From Candidatus Zixiibacteriota bacterium (GTDB lineage: Bacteria; Zixibacteria; MSB-5A5; CAIYYT01), in the NCBI GenBank assembly GCA_963205155.1, contig CAUJJY010000088.1:1-23568 (forward strand): 23,568 nucleotides of DNA, given 5' to 3'. The position numbers were made by a program, and so were the translations under genes. Positions 1 through 7,053 of this stretch are shown in pieces. The notes under the pieces are model-generated. The model saw only the letters and a list, made by a program, of their open reading frames with translations. It did not search any database and was not told where the DNA came from. Within the stretch, counting starts at the first letter, position 1. The number at the start of each line of letters is the position of its first letter.

Positions 1-275
1 AAGATGTCAAGCCCCAAGAGCGCTTGACCTACGGACTACGAACTTGCGGGATGCGATATTGCTTGCCACGATTTTGGCGGATGTGTAGTTTGAATTACAC
101 AAGTAGATCGAACGTTCCAAAGGTCCACCGAGCCGACCCGAAGACTAGGAAGAGATATGGCTAAATCACAGAGCCAACTGAACAATTCCAATAATGGATG
201 GTGCAGGCGACTTTTGTTCTGCCGGTCTGCACGAATTCAGTTCAGAAACGTGACTCCACAAAGGAGGAACTCTAT
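1..275. other. Non-coding start of the window, upstream of the lipoprotein gene
   Basis: No convincing gene is visible. One frame reads open from the window edge to a TGA at 25-27 and others stay open longer, so the last codons of an upstream gene could be here, but nothing recognisable supports that. A 6-bp inverted repeat, TGTGTA-N8-TACACA at 82-101, has the size and shape of an operator for a dimeric regulator. No sigma-70 promoter stands out. Confidence 0.4.
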
Positions 276-1367
276 ATGAAAACGCTTTTCAGGATTATCG
301 GCATTTGCACGTTTGCGGTGCTGGGGTTGGTTGGGTGTGACGGGGATGATTGTCCAACATGTCCGACGTGTCCAAAGGAAGACACCAGTCGCTATCCTGG
401 TTACGCTTATGTCACAACGACCAGCCTACCGGTCGCGGTTTATATTATTGACATTGAGGCAGACTCCGTAGTCGATAGTCTTGTGGATGAACAGCTCTTT
501 CCATTCGGAGCGTTGCAGGTTGATGTTTCAACGGACGGCAAGTACCTAATAGCGTTGAACTACGGCATTGGATTGACGCTATATGAACTTCCATCCTTTC
601 AAGTTATGTCGCAGCGTGTTATCAATGGCTACGCCTATTTGGTCTCGTGGAAGAATCAACTTCTACAGCAAGGGACAGAAGGCTTCACGCTCTATCAACT
701 ACCAAGCCTTGAACCTATCTTAACCAGAAATCCAGACATCACGAGCGGTATGATTTGGCTCGATGAAGAGACCAACTCATTTATGACGTCCGCGTTTCCG
801 GATTCGCTCGTTACAATTGATCTTGATTCATTGTCCGTTAAACAGAGCTGGCGAATTGCTGATCCGCAAGGGTTTGGATACACAATCCGCAAGTTCTGCT
901 GGAGCAAAGAACTCGGGATGGTCTATCTAATCGTTGATGGTACCGCCTTCATTGTTTACGACCTTAACACGTCACAAGTCGTTTCCAAGACGAGAATTCG
1001 CGACAGCTTCGGCGACTTACGAGTCAATCCAAGTGAAAAAGAGGTTTATGTCACCGACCCAATGCGTGACCCTACGGACCGAGAGTATCCGGGCAATGTC
1101 TACGTTTTTGATGCTCAGACCGGGGCGCTGCTCGATCTAATTTCGCTGTACGGTATCTGGCCTGACTTTCCCTATGCTGGTATGGCCGCGTATGAAATTG
1201 AAATAACTCCGGACGGCAAAGATTTGATTCTTGGTTTCGGGCGCCCTCGGTTTGCACCTGGTAACGTGGCGCGCGTTAAGATCAAAGAGCGAAAAGTTGA
1301 AAAACTCTATTTCAAAGATTTCGATCACTTTCCATCCGACATTGTCATCGGACCAAAGCCTCAATGA
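276..1367 (+). CDS. Secreted lipoprotein with predicted beta-propeller (YVTN/WD-like) repeats
   Basis: This predicted 363-residue exported lipoprotein has a short positive N-terminus, a hydrophobic stretch and a lipobox (LVGC), with Cys21 as the lipidated residue. The ATG at 276 was chosen over an in-frame ATG at 198 because AAGGAGGA lies about 8 bases upstream and the signal peptide begins exactly there. Immediately after the lipid Cys comes a CPTCPTCP cluster (Cys26, Cys29, Cys32). The rest contains repeated beta-rich segments of the type 'vstDGKYLIALN', 'vnpsEKEVYVTD' and 'itpDGKDLILGF', typical of YVTN/quinoprotein-like propeller blades. No catalytic motif is visible. The likely role is a surface or periplasmic binding scaffold, and the partner is unknown. 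It appears monocistronic. Confidence 0.75.
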   Translation: MKTLFRIIGICTFAVLGLVGCDGDDCPTCPTCPKEDTSRYPGYAYVTTTSLPVAVYIIDIEADSVVDSLVDEQLFPFGALQVDVSTDGKYLIALNYGIGLTLYELPSFQVMSQRVINGYAYLVSWKNQLLQQGTEGFTLYQLPSLEPILTRNPDITSGMIWLDEETNSFMTSAFPDSLVTIDLDSLSVKQSWRIADPQGFGYTIRKFCWSKELGMVYLIVDGTAFIVYDLNTSQVVSKTRIRDSFGDLRVNPSEKEVYVTDPMRDPTDREYPGNVYVFDAQTGALLDLISLYGIWPDFPYAGMAAYEIEITPDGKDLILGFGRPRFAPGNVARVKIKERKVEKLYFKDFDHFPSDIVIGPKPQ

Positions 1368-1384
1368 CTTCGGATTCTCCGCTG

Positions 1385-1550
1385 CTGCCTCGGCAGACAG
1401 GTCGCGGGGAATGCTGAGACGCGGGACGTCGAACCTGGATTCCCGCCCCGAAAAGGCGGGATTTCGCTTCGCTCAACTTTCGCGGGAACGACGGCAAAGA
1501 GTGATTTCTGTATTCACATCCGTGGGCGGCAGACGTCCTCGTCTGCCCCT
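1385..1550. repeat. Composite dispersed palindromic repeat, copy A
   Basis: The unit has three palindromic parts. They are CTGCC-TC-GGCAG at 1385-1396, a nested hairpin beginning at about 1440 whose inner arms are CCCGCC and GGCGGG and whose outer arms are ATTCCCGC and GCGGGAA, and GGCAGACG-TCCT-CGTCTGCC at 1528-1547. The stretch from about 1433 to 1550 aligns closely with 2240-2360, including the conserved text CTGTATTCACAT between the second and third hairpins. It lies between the lipoprotein gene and the convergent DUF2200 gene, so it may also influence transcript ends, but there is no clear T-run. Confidence 0.75.
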
Positions 1551-1585
1551 GTGTTTGAGAATGAAGCCTTGTTTGACTGTGCGAG

Positions 1586-1936
1586 TTACTTCCGCAGAAT
1601 TATCTCCATCGCTTTTCCTTTGGCGAGTTCGTCAATCAACTTGTCCAAGTAGCGTATCTTTTGCATCAGCGGGTCTTTGACATCTTCTACGCGAACACCG
1701 CAGACTACACCTTTGATGAGAGGAGTATTTGGATTCATGGCAGGGGCTTGTGCAAAGAAGGTAGCAAAGTCGTTCTCTTGTTTGATCTGTCGCTGTAATC
1801 CCGCTTTATCATAGCCCGTCAGCCAGCAAATGATCTGATCAACTTCTTCTTTCGTGCGATTCTTGCGTTCCGCTTTCTGAACGTACATCGGATAGACTCC
1901 TGCAATTTTCATCGCGAATACTCGATCGTTGTTCAT
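1586..1936 (-). CDS. DUF2200 family protein
   Basis: This is a 116-residue cytoplasmic protein. The whole length resembles the DUF2200 family, with the core text 'YVQKAERKNRTKEEVDQI', 'CWLTGYD', 'FFAQAP', 'NP..LIKGVVCG.RVE' and the C-terminal 'DPLMQKIRYLDKLIDELAK'. The family's biochemical function is unknown. The ATG at 1936 was chosen because AGGAGGA (1943-1949) is spaced correctly for it. The in-frame TTG six bases upstream would sit too close to that site. It is a single gene, convergent with the lipoprotein gene and surrounded on both sides by dispersed repeats, which suggests an accessory position. Confidence 0.85.
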   Translation of the reverse strand: MNNDRVFAMKIAGVYPMYVQKAERKNRTKEEVDQIICWLTGYDKAGLQRQIKQENDFATFFAQAPAMNPNTPLIKGVVCGVRVEDVKDPLMQKIRYLDKLIDELAKGKAMEIILRK

Positions 1937-1962
1937 CGTCAATCCTCCTACGCAAAAGCCGG

Positions 1963-1993
1963 TAGCCCACCCGGAGCGAAGCGCAGGGTGGGA
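1963..1993. repeat. GTAGCCCACCC-type inverted repeat
   Basis: CCCACCC (1966-1972) and GGGTGGG (1986-1992) form a perfect 7-bp stem around a GGAGCGAAGCGCA loop. The loop text GAGCGAAGCG is itself a near-palindrome and recalls the TTCGCTTCGCTC segment of the composite repeats on the opposite strand. It lies just upstream of the DUF2200 ribosome-binding site. Confidence 0.6.
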
Positions 1994-2122
1994 TTGTTTG
2001 CTCCGAGTCCATCTTCAATCTTATCGATTTGAAGCACAAATTCCAGCGACAAGTTGACCCGGTCACGAAATATCGTGGTGTCGAGGACTGCACATCTCGG
2101 ATCGCGATGGGAATATTTAGCG

Positions 2123-2197
2123 GCGTCAGGTCACATCCCGGACGGTCGTCTGTCGATTTCTGCCGGACTCTTCGGCGTCCGGGACAAGACCTGACGC
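2123..2197. repeat. 75-bp two-level inverted repeat
   Basis: The outer arms GCGTCAGGTC (2123-2132) and GACCTGACGC (2188-2197) are perfect 10-bp complements. Just inside, TCCCGGACG and CGTCCGGGA form a second 9-bp stem, separated from the outer stem by two or three unpaired bases on each side. The interior contains a further CCGGACTCTTCGG element. The symmetry is far beyond chance and suggests a mobile palindromic element or a structured RNA. Confidence 0.75.
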
Positions 2198-2210
2198 AAC
2201 AACGGAAAGC

Positions 2211-2360
2211 GGGCAGTTGGGGCGTCTGCCGCTCACAAAACCTAGATTCCCGCCCCGAAAAGGCGGGGTTTCGCTTCGCTCAACTTTCGCGGGAATGACA
2301 GCATAGAGAGATGCCTGTATTCACATGCAGCGTGGGCAGACGGGGACATCTGCCGCGTAC
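2211..2360. repeat. Composite dispersed palindromic repeat, copy B
   Basis: This is the second copy of the unit seen at 1385-1550. It opens with GGCAG...CTGCC (about 2212-2230), continues with the nested CCCGCC/GGCGGG hairpin inside ATTCCCGC/GCGGGAAT outer arms (from about 2246), and closes with GGCAGA-N8-TCTGCC (2335-2354). From 2240 to about 2300 it matches copy A at nearly every position. Beyond that the copies drift but keep the same order of elements. Confidence 0.75.
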
Positions 2361-2434
2361 AAAATGGCAGACACTCCATCATGATCGTTCACCCTTCATC
2401 ACCCCACCTTCTCCACGATTTCAGTTGCGCCAAA

Positions 2435-2469
2435 GCCGCAGAAACGCTTAATTTCTGCCGGCCTGCGGC
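2435..2469 (+). promoter_or_regulatory. Overlapping alternative hairpins upstream of pckA
   Basis: GCAGAAA (2438-2444) can pair with TTTCTGC (2452-2458). GCCGCAG (2435-2441), which overlaps that first arm, can instead pair with CTGCGGC (2463-2469). The two stems share bases 2438-2441 and therefore exclude each other. They lie about 65 bases before the pckA start. Whether this is a regulatory leader or one more relic of the local repeats cannot be decided from sequence alone. Confidence 0.35.
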
Positions 2470-2532
2470 GATCTTACGCCCGGGTGAGGCACAAATGTTC
2501 TCGAAATTCGTAGGCGAATAAGGAATCTACCG

Positions 2533-4143
2533 ATGAAAGTCACTTCACACGGAAGCAGCAAAACCCTGGAAGAGCTGGGACTGAATAATCTCGGCAACGT
2601 CTATTGGAACGCGACAACTCCGCAACTCTATGAAGAAGTCGTCCATCGCCACGAAGGCTATATCGCCCATCACGGCGCACTGGTAGTCCGCACCGGCCAA
2701 CATACCGGCCGTTCCCCCAATGACAAGTTCATCGTAAAGGATTCGATCTCTGCTGACAAGGTCTGGTGGGGCGAGGTCAACAAGAGCTTTGAGCCCGAGC
2801 GGTTCCATACTCTCTTTCATCGCTTGCAGGCCTACTTGCAGGGCAAGGATATCTTCATCCAGGACTGTCATGCTGGCGCCGACATGAAGTTCCGCGTCCC
2901 GATTCGCGTTATCACGGAGGACGCCTGGACCTCGGTGTTCGCCCGCAACATGTTCCGCCAGATTCACGATCCGGGCGAACGCGATGCGCATGTGCCGGAG
3001 TTTACGATTCTCGCGGTGCCGCGCTTCCGCGCTATCCCTGAATTTGATGGCACCCGCAGTGAAGCATTTGTCATTCTGAATTTCGAACGCAAGCTGGTTC
3101 TTATCGGCGGAACTGCTTATGCCGGGGAAATCAAGAAATCAGTATTCACGATTCTCAACTACATACTTCCACATCACGGAGTCATGCCGATGCATTGCTC
3201 GGCAAATATCGGCAAAGCCGGCGATTCCGCGCTCTTCTTCGGTCTCTCCGGTACCGGCAAGACAACGCTGTCGGCTGATCCGGAACGGATGCTCATCGGC
3301 GATGACGAGCACGGCTGGTCCGATACGGGGATCTTCAATTTTGAAGGCGGTTGCTATGCCAAAGTTGTGCGCCTGTCAGCCGAGAACGAACCGGAGATCC
3401 ATGCAGCGACTCGGAGATTTGGTACGATTCTCGAAAACGTCGGCTTCGACATTGATACCCGCAAGGTCGATTTGGACGACGTCTCACTGACCGAGAATAC
3501 CCGTGCCGCGTATCCCCTTAGTCACATTGGTAATTCCGTGCCGACGGGAGTCGGCGGTCATCCCAAGACCATCATCATGCTAACCTGCGATGCTTTTGGT
3601 GTATTGCCGCCGGTTGCTAAACTGACCCCGGAACAAGCTAGCTATCAATTCATCTCCGGATACACTGCCAAAGTCGCCGGTACCGAAATGGGAATGGGTA
3701 ACGAACCGAAGGCCACGTTCAGCACTTGTTTCGGCGCTCCCTTCATGGCGCTGCCGCCTTCGGTCTATAGCTCGCTCTTGCGCGAGAAGATTGCGAAACA
3801 CAAAGTCTCCTGCTGGCTGGTAAATACCGGTTGGAGTGGCGGAGGATTCGGCGTCGGCAAGCGCATCAGCCTGCCGCACACGCGGGCGATTATCCATGCT
3901 GTCCTCTCGGGTGAGCTTGACAAAGCGCCAATGACGATGGATCCGATTTTTGGCATCAACGTCCCGCAGACCTGTCCCGGTGTGCCGACCGAGATTCTCA
4001 ATCCACGCAACACGTGGAAAGACAAGGCAGGCTTTGACAAACAGGCGCAGGACTTGGCAATGATGTTCCACAAGAACTTTGCCAAGTACACTGAAGGTGT
4101 GCCAGACGAAATCAAGTCTGCCGGTCCCACCTATAAGGGTTAG
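2533..4143 (+). CDS. pckA: Phosphoenolpyruvate carboxykinase (ATP)
   Basis: The enzyme converts oxaloacetate and ATP to phosphoenolpyruvate, ADP and CO2, the entry step of gluconeogenesis, in the cytoplasm. At 536 residues it has the usual length of ATP-type enzymes. Visible motifs are the oxaloacetate-binding HTGRSPNDKF (57-66, Arg60), the metal ligands Lys202 (AGEIKK) and His221 (MHCSANIG), the P-loop GLSGTGKT (237-244, Lys243), the kinase-2 acidic pair Asp257/Asp258 in LIGDDEHGWSD, and Arg324 in ENTRAAYPLSHI. The start ATG at 2533 follows an AAGGA. The gene stands alone, with a repeat-rich leader upstream and a palindrome at 4166-4190 shared with the convergent neighbour. Confidence 0.97.
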   Translation: MKVTSHGSSKTLEELGLNNLGNVYWNATTPQLYEEVVHRHEGYIAHHGALVVRTGQHTGRSPNDKFIVKDSISADKVWWGEVNKSFEPERFHTLFHRLQAYLQGKDIFIQDCHAGADMKFRVPIRVITEDAWTSVFARNMFRQIHDPGERDAHVPEFTILAVPRFRAIPEFDGTRSEAFVILNFERKLVLIGGTAYAGEIKKSVFTILNYILPHHGVMPMHCSANIGKAGDSALFFGLSGTGKTTLSADPERMLIGDDEHGWSDTGIFNFEGGCYAKVVRLSAENEPEIHAATRRFGTILENVGFDIDTRKVDLDDVSLTENTRAAYPLSHIGNSVPTGVGGHPKTIIMLTCDAFGVLPPVAKLTPEQASYQFISGYTAKVAGTEMGMGNEPKATFSTCFGAPFMALPPSVYSSLLREKIAKHKVSCWLVNTGWSGGGFGVGKRISLPHTRAIIHAVLSGELDKAPMTMDPIFGINVPQTCPGVPTEILNPRNTWKDKAGFDKQAQDLAMMFHKNFAKYTEGVPDEIKSAGPTYKG

Positions 4144-4165
4144 GGACAACTGTTTGGAGATAGGT

Positions 4166-4190
4166 TCAGGGCAGAGCAGTTCTGCCCTGA
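4166..4190. terminator. Bidirectional hairpin between pckA and the LtaS-like gene
   Basis: TCAGGGCAGA-GCAGT-TCTGCCCTGA is a perfect 10-bp stem with a 5-base loop in the 51-bp gap between two convergent stop codons. The position suits a shared terminator. Only a short A/T-rich tract (ATTCTTAA) follows on the plus strand and there is no clean U-run on the minus strand, so Rho-independent strength may be modest. Confidence 0.6.
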
Positions 4191-4194
4191 ATTC

Positions 4195-6123
4195 TTAAGG
4201 GGTGAGAAGCTTACGCGAATAAAGCCGGTAGGCTGTCTGATAATAGGCAATCGCATCCAGCAGTAACGCCGAATCCGACTCTATCGGCAGGGCTGTAAAT
4301 TTTCCATCGATCGGATCGCGATCCCAGAGCCCGTTTTCCATCTTGATTCCCAATAATGCAAGCCGGTTGTTTCGCAATAAGGCCACGTCGCGGTTATGCG
4401 ACAACAGCGCAAAGTCATAGCCCTGGTGCGACTCAAGTAGTGAGCGCCCGAAAAACTTGCTCGAATAACTGAAGTTCAAAACATCGAGTAAGGTTGGAGC
4501 CAGATCCATCTGGGATCCCAAAGTCTCCACCCTCTGGCCGGCAGGAATCAATGCCGGGCAGTAGAACAGGATTGGAATTTCATAGGAGTCCATTGGAATT
4601 TGCTGCCAGCCGTAAACCCTGGCGCCGTGATCGCCGAGAAACACGAAGATTGTACTGTCAAAGAAATCGTGGCTGCGGGCTTTCCGGACGAAATCACCAA
4701 TCGCGAAATCGGCATAGCGCACGGCATGTAATCGTTCCTGCTTTTTGGGATCGAAGGGAATCTTACCCTCCGGATAGAGATATGGTTTGTGATTGGAGAC
4801 TGTGATCATCGTTGCGAAGAACGGCTTGCCCACCGTGTGAAGTGAATCAAATGTCAGCAAGCTGTTATCAAAAAGGTCGCCATCACACACACCCCAGATG
4901 GTCTCAAAAGTTACGTTTTTGAAGTCAGTCTGGTCGATGATTTGGTCGAAGTTATTATTCGACGCGAATTGCTGGAAATTGTCAAAGTATGATCGACCGC
5001 CGTATAGGAACACCGTTTGATATTCGTTCTCCTTCAGGATTGACGGGAGACTGAATAGGTTCTCGTTCAACGGCCTCTTCACGATTGACTGTCCCGGAAT
5101 CGGAGGAAAGCTCAACAGGCTCGCTTCGACTCCGCGCACGGTACGGTTGCCAGTGGCGTAAATGTTCGTGAAGAAAAGACCATTCTCCGCTAGAGAATCG
5201 AATTGCGGCGTGCAAGCAGGTCCCTCGGGATGCAGACTGCCAACGAACAAAGAGCCGAGACTCTCTTCAAGGACGAGCACGACGTTGAATTTGGATTGAA
5301 TTCCAGAATCGACGACTTGGCGCGTGATATTGAGACTGTCAATTGGCTCGCTGAAGGTCGCATTTGGAGCCCTTAATTGCACACGCAGTCGCTCAATTGC
5401 ATCGCGATCGGAGATACGGGAATAGTAAATGTCATAATCGAGTTGATTGGTGAATGCCGAATAGAAGAAGGAATATACACCATTCGCAGTAATCTCGTTT
5501 AAGACGCGATTGGACGAGATTCTTGATAAATTGATATTGAGTCCCAGGTATCCCACCGCAATTACCAATGCAAAGATGCCGATCATTTTGAGCTTTGTCG
5601 ACGCTGATTTCGGAGTAGCCCATGCCGCCCGCAATCGCGGCGCCGCCCAAAAAGTGATCAAACACGTCGCGACAAAAACCGCGATCAAGATTTCCAGCAC
5701 CGGATAGGAGTCCCAGATGTTTACGAATACTTCGTGAGGGTAGAGAAGGTAATCGACTGCGACATAATTGAATCGGGAATTGAATTCGTCGAAGAAAAAT
5801 ATCTCGACTACACCAAGATAGATCGCACCATAAGTGAAGAGAAAGAATCCGAACACCAATAGCCATCGTACCGGTGTCCATTGCAGAAATCGCCTGGGAG
5901 ATAACGCGAGAAATACGGAGAACAAGGCAGTCGTGCAGAAGGCGATAAAGATGTCAAACAATAATCCTACTAATAAGGAAAACGGACTAAGCCATCCGCT
6001 GGAGCCAATCTGCGACCAATAAACAACAGCCAGTGTCAGGCGAGTCAACAGCGAGACTGTCAGAATCAGTAAGATGGCAATTTTGAGTTCTGCCCACGGA
6101 TTAGCGGTTAGCCACGAGGACAA
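4195..6123 (-). CDS. LtaS-like membrane sulfatase/phosphoglycerol transferase family protein
   Basis: This 642-residue membrane protein has about five N-terminal membrane segments (roughly 13-36, 45-75, 84-108, 141-160, 178-197) followed by an extracytoplasmic alkaline-phosphatase/sulfatase-fold domain (from about 279). Family active-site positions are recognisable: Glu286 (LVLEES), the nucleophile Thr328 (GNRT), His445 (SNHKPY) and Asp498/His499 (FLGDHG). Relatives transfer phosphoglycerol or phosphoethanolamine to envelope glycans. The exact substrate is unknown here. In a diderm it is more likely a glycan modifier of the OpgB/MdoB kind than a lipoteichoic acid synthase. The start is a TTG at 6123 with only a weak GAAGAAG upstream. 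No in-frame ATG exists before residue 180, so a non-ATG start is required. The gene appears monocistronic. Confidence 0.85.
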   Translation of the reverse strand: MSSWLTANPWAELKIAILLILTVSLLTRLTLAVVYWSQIGSSGWLSPFSLLVGLLFDIFIAFCTTALFSVFLALSPRRFLQWTPVRWLLVFGFFLFTYGAIYLGVVEIFFFDEFNSRFNYVAVDYLLYPHEVFVNIWDSYPVLEILIAVFVATCLITFWAAPRLRAAWATPKSASTKLKMIGIFALVIAVGYLGLNINLSRISSNRVLNEITANGVYSFFYSAFTNQLDYDIYYSRISDRDAIERLRVQLRAPNATFSEPIDSLNITRQVVDSGIQSKFNVVLVLEESLGSLFVGSLHPEGPACTPQFDSLAENGLFFTNIYATGNRTVRGVEASLLSFPPIPGQSIVKRPLNENLFSLPSILKENEYQTVFLYGGRSYFDNFQQFASNNNFDQIIDQTDFKNVTFETIWGVCDGDLFDNSLLTFDSLHTVGKPFFATMITVSNHKPYLYPEGKIPFDPKKQERLHAVRYADFAIGDFVRKARSHDFFDSTIFVFLGDHGARVYGWQQIPMDSYEIPILFYCPALIPAGQRVETLGSQMDLAPTLLDVLNFSYSSKFFGRSLLESHQGYDFALLSHNRDVALLRNNRLALLGIKMENGLWDRDPIDGKFTALPIESDSALLLDAIAYYQTAYRLYSRKLLTP

Positions 6124-6379
6124 AGTGCGGGCAAGATTCTTCTTCTTCAGATCACATGCCTTGTGAGAGTGTTGCTGGGCGCATTGTACAAATCAGAACA
6201 CCTTCTGGAAACACAAGTTCAGGTCAAAACGACAAAATTGGACAAATCTTGGCCGGGAACTTCTGCCAAGAGACAGTTGTTATCAATCCATAGTGAACAG
6301 AATACATGATTGATTTAGTCCAATAAAGACAAGAGACAATGTGTCATCAACCAGAATATTATCATTGTAAGGAGAAAGA
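6124..6379. other. Divergent intergenic region between the LtaS-like gene and YceI
   Basis: No gene is present. A 7-bp inverted repeat, TCTTGGC (6247-6253) and GCCAAGA (6265-6271) with 11 bases between, could be an operator or a small hairpin. Near-direct repeats of GACAAAA/GGACAAA lie just before it (about 6230-6246). Promoters for both genes must be here, but I could not choose a convincing -35/-10 pair. Confidence 0.4.
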
Positions 6380-6961
6380 ATGAATCGTACAGCAACATTC
6401 GTCGTCGCCGCCATGCTAACCTCAACGTCGCTTTTTGCCCAAACCTGGGAAATCGACAGAACCCACTCGAGCGTTGGCTTCAACGTCACTCATATGGTAA
6501 TCAGCAAGGTCAAGGGCCAGTTCAATACCTTCAGCGGTACCATCAATTTTGACGGCAAGGATTTCAGTGCCGCCTCCGTCGATGTGACTATTGACCCCAA
6601 GAGCATCGATACGAGCAATGAGCGTCGTGACGGCCACTTAAAAAGCCCCGACTTTTTTGCTGCCGACTCCCTCCCTGAAATGAAGTTCAAGTCGACTAAA
6701 ATCACCGCTCTGGGTGACAACAAGTTTCAAATGACCGGCGACCTGACGATGCGCGGCGTAACCAAGCCGGTGACGTTGGATGGCGAGTTCCGCGGCACTG
6801 TGGCCATGAAGGAAGGCGCCAAAGCCGGTTTCTCCGCGATCGGCAAGATTAATCGCCAGGACTGGGGTGTTTCCTGGAGTAAGAGTCTCGATGCGGGTGG
6901 ATTGGTAGTTAGCGACGATGTCGAGATCGTTCTCGAAATCGAAGCAGACAAGAAAATGTAG
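6380..6961 (+). CDS. YceI family periplasmic lipid-binding-like protein
   Basis: This 193-residue secreted protein begins with a signal peptide (residues 1-20, cleavage predicted after SLFA or FAQ). It continues with the YceI beta-barrel: 'WEIDRTHSSVGFNVTHM' at the mature N-terminus, 'NFDGKDFSAASVDVTID', 'NERRDGHLKSPDFF', 'LTMRGVTKPVTL' and 'INRQDWGVSW'. Members of this family bind polyisoprenoid-type lipids in an extended lipocalin-like barrel and are often linked to quinone supply or stress, but the ligand in this organism is unknown. AAGGAGA precedes the ATG at good spacing. The gene is a single transcription unit closed by the strong hairpin at 6985-7015. Confidence 0.93.
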   Translation: MNRTATFVVAAMLTSTSLFAQTWEIDRTHSSVGFNVTHMVISKVKGQFNTFSGTINFDGKDFSAASVDVTIDPKSIDTSNERRDGHLKSPDFFAADSLPEMKFKSTKITALGDNKFQMTGDLTMRGVTKPVTLDGEFRGTVAMKEGAKAGFSAIGKINRQDWGVSWSKSLDAGGLVVSDDVEIVLEIEADKKM

Positions 6962-6984
6962 TTTCTGCCGCTATATAGCAATCA

Positions 6985-7015
6985 AAAGGCCGATGGATAA
7001 TATCCATCGGCCTTT
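6985..7015. terminator. Strong bidirectional terminator after yceI
   Basis: AAAGGCCGATGGATA and its complement TATCCATCGGCCTTT are separated by a single base, giving a 13-15 bp perfect stem closed by a small loop. It is flanked by A-rich sequence on the left and GTGTTTG on the right, so it can act on both strands. It lies 24 bp after the yceI stop and about 40 bp beyond the end of the convergent DinB gene. Confidence 0.9.
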
Positions 7016-7053
7016 GTGTTTGCTGTGTTCAGTGAATCATTCAGCGATCAATT

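Larger units (their letters stand above)
1937..2532. other. Long repeat-rich intergenic region before pckA
   Basis: About 600 bases hold no credible gene. From left to right they contain a CCCACCC/GGGTGGG inverted repeat (1963-1993), a 75-bp two-level inverted repeat (2123-2197), composite repeat copy B (2211-2360) and a pair of overlapping hairpins (2435-2469) in the probable pckA leader. The short open frames here (for example 2029-2298) run through the palindromes and are not protein-like. Confidence 0.6.

Noticed and set aside
1231..1680. 149-codon plus-strand frame over the end of the lipoprotein gene and repeat copy A
   Set aside because: It overlaps the real gene, the repeat and the DUF2200 gene. 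The apparent similarity to the 2029-2298 frame comes from repeat DNA, not from a protein family.
2029..2298. 89-codon plus-strand frame in the pckA upstream region
   Set aside because: It reads through the inverted repeats, and its C-terminal text (NLDSRPEKAGFRFAQLSRE) is shared with the frame at 1231-1680 only because both cross the same repeat unit.
1385..2360. Possible CRISPR array
   Set aside because: There are only two repeat units about 800 bp apart with a gene between them, and no regular 20-40 base repeat/spacer pattern.
3580..4149. 189-codon minus-strand frame within pckA
   Set aside because: It is antisense to a full, motif-complete enzyme, and its translation lacks protein-like features.
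5432..5881. 149-codon second frame within the LtaS-like gene
   Set aside because: It overlaps the membrane-helix region of the real gene in another frame and carries no start signal.
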